From contig URCX01000005.1 of NCBI GenBank assembly GCA_900546465.1, positions 1 to 27,038 of the forward strand: a stretch of DNA of 27,038 nucleotides. Direction: 5' to 3'. Position numbers and translations under genes: made by a program. Below the pieces are notes generated by a model. The model made no database searches. It was not told the DNA's origin and saw only the letters and a program-made list of their open reading frames with translations. This DNA comes from an uncultured Bacteroidota bacterium (lineage in GTDB: Bacteria; Bacteroidota; Bacteroidia; Bacteroidales; P3). Each line of letters begins with the position of its first letter. Within the stretch, counting starts at the first letter, position 1. Of the stretch, positions 24,826 through 27,038 are shown in pieces.

Positions 24826-24877
24826 AAAAAAAGCATTGCGAAACACTTATCTGCTCGTCTAAATGTTTCGCAATAGC
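24826..24877 (-). terminator. Terminator/attenuator hairpin directly before rng
   Basis: On the reverse strand, ATTGCGAAACA (24874-24864) pairs with TGTTTCGCAAT (24845-24835) over 11 bp around an 18-nt loop. Outer GC pairs (one bulged base) extend it, and seven T follow. It ends only about 22 bp before the rng start codon. Confidence 0.85.
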
Positions 24878-24899
24878 ATTCAAAAGTCCAACGAGAAGA

Positions 24900-24989
24900 T
24901 TATTTCTTCTTATGTCTGTTCTTTCTTAGCCGCTTTTTACGTTTATGCGTAGCCATCTTATGGCCTTTTCTTTTCTTTCCGCTTGGCAT
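24900..24989 (-). CDS. mS38/COX24-like very small basic protein (29 residues)
   Basis: A 29-codon gene with ATG at 24989-24987 and TAA at 24902-24900. The product starts MPSGKKRKGHKMATHKRKKR and continues with more Lys, Arg and His; it is almost wholly basic. This is the short AURKAIP1/COX24-domain protein annotated in many Bacteroidota, related to the C-terminal part of mitochondrial ribosomal protein mS38. A place on the small ribosomal subunit is likely by homology but not shown by the sequence. It lies 20 bp after HU, probably in one transcript, and before the rng hairpin. Its length makes automatic gene finders miss it. Confidence 0.85.
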   Translation of the reverse strand: MPSGKKRKGHKMATHKRKKRLRKNRHKKK

Positions 24990-25009
24990 AACTTTGAGTA
25001 TTTAGATTG

Positions 25010-25309
25010 TTATTTTACTTGTTTTACATTCTTCTTTACCGATTCCATGAAAACCTTTGCAGGCTTAAAGGAAGGTATATAATGAGCAGGTATTATAATA
25101 GTGGTATTCTTGGAAATGTTTCTACCTGTCTTCTCTGCTCTTTTCTTTACTATAAAGCTGCCGAAGCCTCTCAAATATACGTTTTCCGCTTCCGGTTTTG
25201 TCAAGGCATCTTTCAATACAGTCATGAACGCTTCCACAGTCTCTTGAACTGCCATCTTCTCTATGCCTGTTCTTTGTGCAATTTCTGCAACGATTTCTGC
25301 TTTTGTCAT
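25010..25309 (-). CDS. HU family DNA-binding protein
   Basis: A 99-residue HU/IHF-type nucleoid protein that bends DNA as a dimer. The N-terminal helices start MTKAEIVAEIAQRTGI, followed by VYLRGFGSFIVKKR and the beta-arm beginning GRNISKNT. The intercalating Pro region is IIIPAHYIPSFKPAK. The arm has ISKNT where most HU proteins read NPxTG, a modest deviation. A strong promoter lies upstream, and the mS38-like gene follows after 20 bp. Confidence 0.94.
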   Translation of the reverse strand: MTKAEIVAEIAQRTGIEKMAVQETVEAFMTVLKDALTKPEAENVYLRGFGSFIVKKRAEKTGRNISKNTTIIIPAHYIPSFKPAKVFMESVKKNVKQVK

Positions 25310-25399
25310 ATTCTTTATAACCTTTATAATTTATAAAACTCTTATTTCACACAGTCTCTTCCCCCTAAACAAGGACTTAACGAGCTCTGATAGAGTTTG

Positions 25400-25431
25400 C
25401 AAAGATACAAAAAAAATCGATTGACCAACAA
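25400..25431 (-). promoter_or_regulatory. Promoter for HU operon
   Basis: On the reverse strand, TATCTTTG (25407-25400) is preceded by TTG at 18 bp (25428-25426), with a TTTTTG run just upstream of that. The leader is about 85 nt. The rest of the 201-bp gap (25310-25510) shows nothing further. Confidence 0.7.
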
Positions 25432-25510
25432 AAACGATTTATTTTCAGCAGGATTTTATCGAATATCACCTCCAACGAGCCGACATTATCTGCGAAAAGC
25501 ATATAGGAAA

Positions 25511-26500
25511 TCATTCCAGGAACTCATTTTCGTCCTTTATTCTTGAACACAAATACGTCCATGACAGACTCTTCTCTTTCAAAGTGCGGAAAACATATTT
25601 CTTACCCGATTTATTGGTCAGCTTATTCGAGCGAACACAAGGATTGATCATCAGGAAATATTTATACGGACAATCAAGTTTTCTTGCAAAAGCCGGCATA
25701 TCCGAAATAGAAGTATCCACCACGACTTCATTATACTCCAAGGCTTGATAACAATCCTTCTTTCGTACATAGAACCCATATTGTTGCGGGTTCTGCATAA
25801 GAATCTTATACGCCAAAATGCGATACACATACCTTGCCGTCTCCGAATTTATTGCCAACTCCCAATAAGACTTGCACTCCTGCTGTCTCATCTTCGCACG
25901 CAGCCCGGCTTCTCCGCAGTTGTACGCAGCACAAGCCAAAGCCCACTCTCCAAAGCTGCCGTACGCCGCTTTCAAAAACCGCACTGCCGCCTTGGTCGAT
26001 TTCCTTAAATCATATCTTTCGTCCCATTCCGCATTCACCTCCAAGCCGTATTCCTTTGCCGTTGCCGGCATAAATTGCCAAAAGCCCGAAGCCTTGGCGG
26101 GTGAAGTAACATCGTTCAAAGCACTCTCTGCCACCACCAAATACTTCAAATCCTCCGGCGCTCCGAACTCTGCCAACAAACTCTCTATTTCAGGAAAGAA
26201 CCTCCATGAACGCTTCAATATCAAAAATGTGGAACTATGTTGATACATAATCGTCGTCAATTCCCTGTCCAATGCCTCCCTCACAAACACATTATCCAAC
26301 GGCACCGCCTGCCCGCAAAGCCTTAAAGAATCAGGCAAAGGAGCCGAGAAATTCTGCAGATGTCTGTTAATCATATCCCTATACTCCAGCTCGGGCGAAG
26401 GCAGCCTTTTGGAAAAAATAAAAACCTGACAGCAAATCGAAACAAGCCCGATGGCAACCGCCACAACGCTCAACAACAACGACAAATTAAATCTTCTCAT
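25511..26500 (-). CDS. Lytic murein transglycosylase (GH23), membrane-anchored
   Basis: A 329-residue enzyme that cleaves the MurNAc-GlcNAc bond of peptidoglycan to form 1,6-anhydro ends. I chose the ATG at 26500, because it leads straight into a basic patch and membrane helix (MRRFNLSLLLSVV) and starts 22 bp after the upstream stop. The longer frame (26557) would overlap the upstream gene by 35 bp. The SLT domain shows the catalytic Glu125 in VVAESALN, GFWQFMPATAKEYGL, and AAYNCGEAGL, followed by ETARYVYRILAYK. No LysM repeat is clear at the C-terminus, unlike full MltD. Confidence 0.88.
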   Translation of the reverse strand: MRRFNLSLLLSVVAVAIGLVSICCQVFIFSKRLPSPELEYRDMINRHLQNFSAPLPDSLRLCGQAVPLDNVFVREALDRELTTIMYQHSSTFLILKRSWRFFPEIESLLAEFGAPEDLKYLVVAESALNDVTSPAKASGFWQFMPATAKEYGLEVNAEWDERYDLRKSTKAAVRFLKAAYGSFGEWALACAAYNCGEAGLRAKMRQQECKSYWELAINSETARYVYRILAYKILMQNPQQYGFYVRKKDCYQALEYNEVVVDTSISDMPAFARKLDCPYKYFLMINPCVRSNKLTNKSGKKYVFRTLKEKSLSWTYLCSRIKDENEFLE

Positions 26501-26522
26501 GATTCGGAACCTATATTTCGTT

Positions 26523-26939
26523 TTACTCCCCGCGAGTATCCGTATTGTACATGACATACTTTCTGTCGATGCTCATCTTAACCTCTTTGAGAGCCTTTTT
26601 GATGCGAACCGACGGCTTGTAAATCAGCCTCAGTTTCTTCACCGTCGAGAGGTTTATCTCTTTGAGACTGTCCACCGCCCTTGAAGAAAGCGAGGGGTGA
26701 ATGGAACCCAACTTATCCAGCTTCACTCCGCGACCCAAGCGTATATTCTCGACAATAATGTCCTGCAATTCACCCAAGGCAAATTGCACCTCATGTTCCG
26801 TAAGCGTCGTTCTCTCTGCAATCAACCTTGCCATATCATCGAATTCCAAAGGTCGTACGGGATAAAGTCTGAGAAAAAACTTCTCTTTCGACAGCCCGTT
26901 CTCATGCACCATTTGTTTCTTTGCAATCAATCTCAACAT
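26523..26939 (-). CDS. HU-like DNA-binding domain protein
   Basis: A 138-residue protein with a divergent HU fold. About 36-115 contains MARLIAERTTLTEHEVQFALGEL, the helical dimer part, and GRGVKLDKLGSIHPSLSS, matching the strand before the arm in HU-related domains of Bacteroidota. It differs from true HU by an N-terminal extension and a longer C-terminal tail, and it lacks an evident DNA-intercalating Pro arm. DNA binding is inferred from family membership. It lies 22 bp before the transglycosylase gene and is probably co-transcribed with it. No clear -7 box was found in the upstream 99 bp to the window edge. Confidence 0.75.
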   Translation of the reverse strand: MLRLIAKKQMVHENGLSKEKFFLRLYPVRPLEFDDMARLIAERTTLTEHEVQFALGELQDIIVENIRLGRGVKLDKLGSIHPSLSSRAVDSLKEINLSTVKKLRLIYKPSVRIKKALKEVKMSIDRKYVMYNTDTRGE

Positions 26940-27038
26940 GGTATGAATATATCGAATTAAAAAACAATACTCCTTGTCTGTCTGGAATTTACTTTGTCTT
27001 GTGTCTCTTTCATGCTTTGTTACATTGCATTTATTCCG

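Noticed and set aside
26501..26557. Longer start for the lytic transglycosylase
   Set aside because: It would overlap the HU-like gene by 35 bp and place 19 extra polar residues before the membrane anchor.
26940..27038. Start of another gene at the right edge
   Set aside because: Short forward and reverse frames exist but none has enough length or recognisable sequence to call.

Overview
The window looks like chromosomal DNA from a member of the Bacteroidota, most likely order Bacteroidales. The evidence is AT-rich DNA, promoters of the TTG-N18-20-TAnnTTTG type, and two proteins with type IX secretion (T9SS) C-terminal sorting domains. Omp28-like, DUF6029, OmpP1/FadL-like and S9B dipeptidyl-peptidase proteins, an RNase G next to HU, and an archaeal/eukaryotic-type prolyl-tRNA synthetase also fit. 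I cannot name the genus. I count 25 protein genes. Two are easily missed: a prmA fragment cut by the left edge and a 29-codon mS38/COX24-like gene. There are no tRNA or rRNA genes, insertion sequences, CRISPR arrays or phage genes.

Layout. 1-1305 (-): tpiA followed by prmA, with a good promoter. 1233-1676: gap with a GC-box repeat. 1677-7498 (+): a DPM1-like glycosyltransferase, a DPP4-like peptidase and a large FnIII protein with a T9SS signal. 7588-12459 (+): a compact five-gene operon of polyprenyl diphosphate synthase, TlpA-like thioredoxin, DUF6029 barrel, Omp28-like lipoprotein and a T9SS-sorted protein, ending at a strong terminator. 12397-12765: gap with a second repeat copy and a promoter-plus-terminator unit that looks like a small RNA gene. 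12766-14892 (-): AlkD-like glycosylase, RsiV-like lipoprotein and ferritin. 15061-16356 (+): folC, convergent with thiL-HAD-divIC (-, 16395-18388). 18389-18710: third repeat copy and the proS terminator. 18711-20189 (-): proS, divergent from 20326-23070 (+), a His/aromatic-rich lipoprotein plus an OmpP1/FadL-like porin. 23253-25309 (-): HU, an mS38-like small basic protein, then RNase G behind a terminator hairpin. 25511-26939 (-): HU-like protein and lytic transglycosylase.

How the genes work together. Most are housekeeping: glycolysis, folate, thiamine, ribosome modification, tRNA charging, RNA turnover, division and nucleoid. They are interleaved with envelope genes. The TlpA/DUF6029/Omp28/T9SS operon suggests envelope thiol-redox chemistry linked to secretion or outer-membrane assembly. 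The most unexplained structure is a family of three intergenic elements, each carrying CGSCG-type boxes at a 21-22 bp period inside near-palindromic AAA/TTT flanks. Also worth a look are the candidate small RNA, the terminator directly before RNase G, and the head-on overlapping promoters between proS and the His-rich lipoprotein gene.
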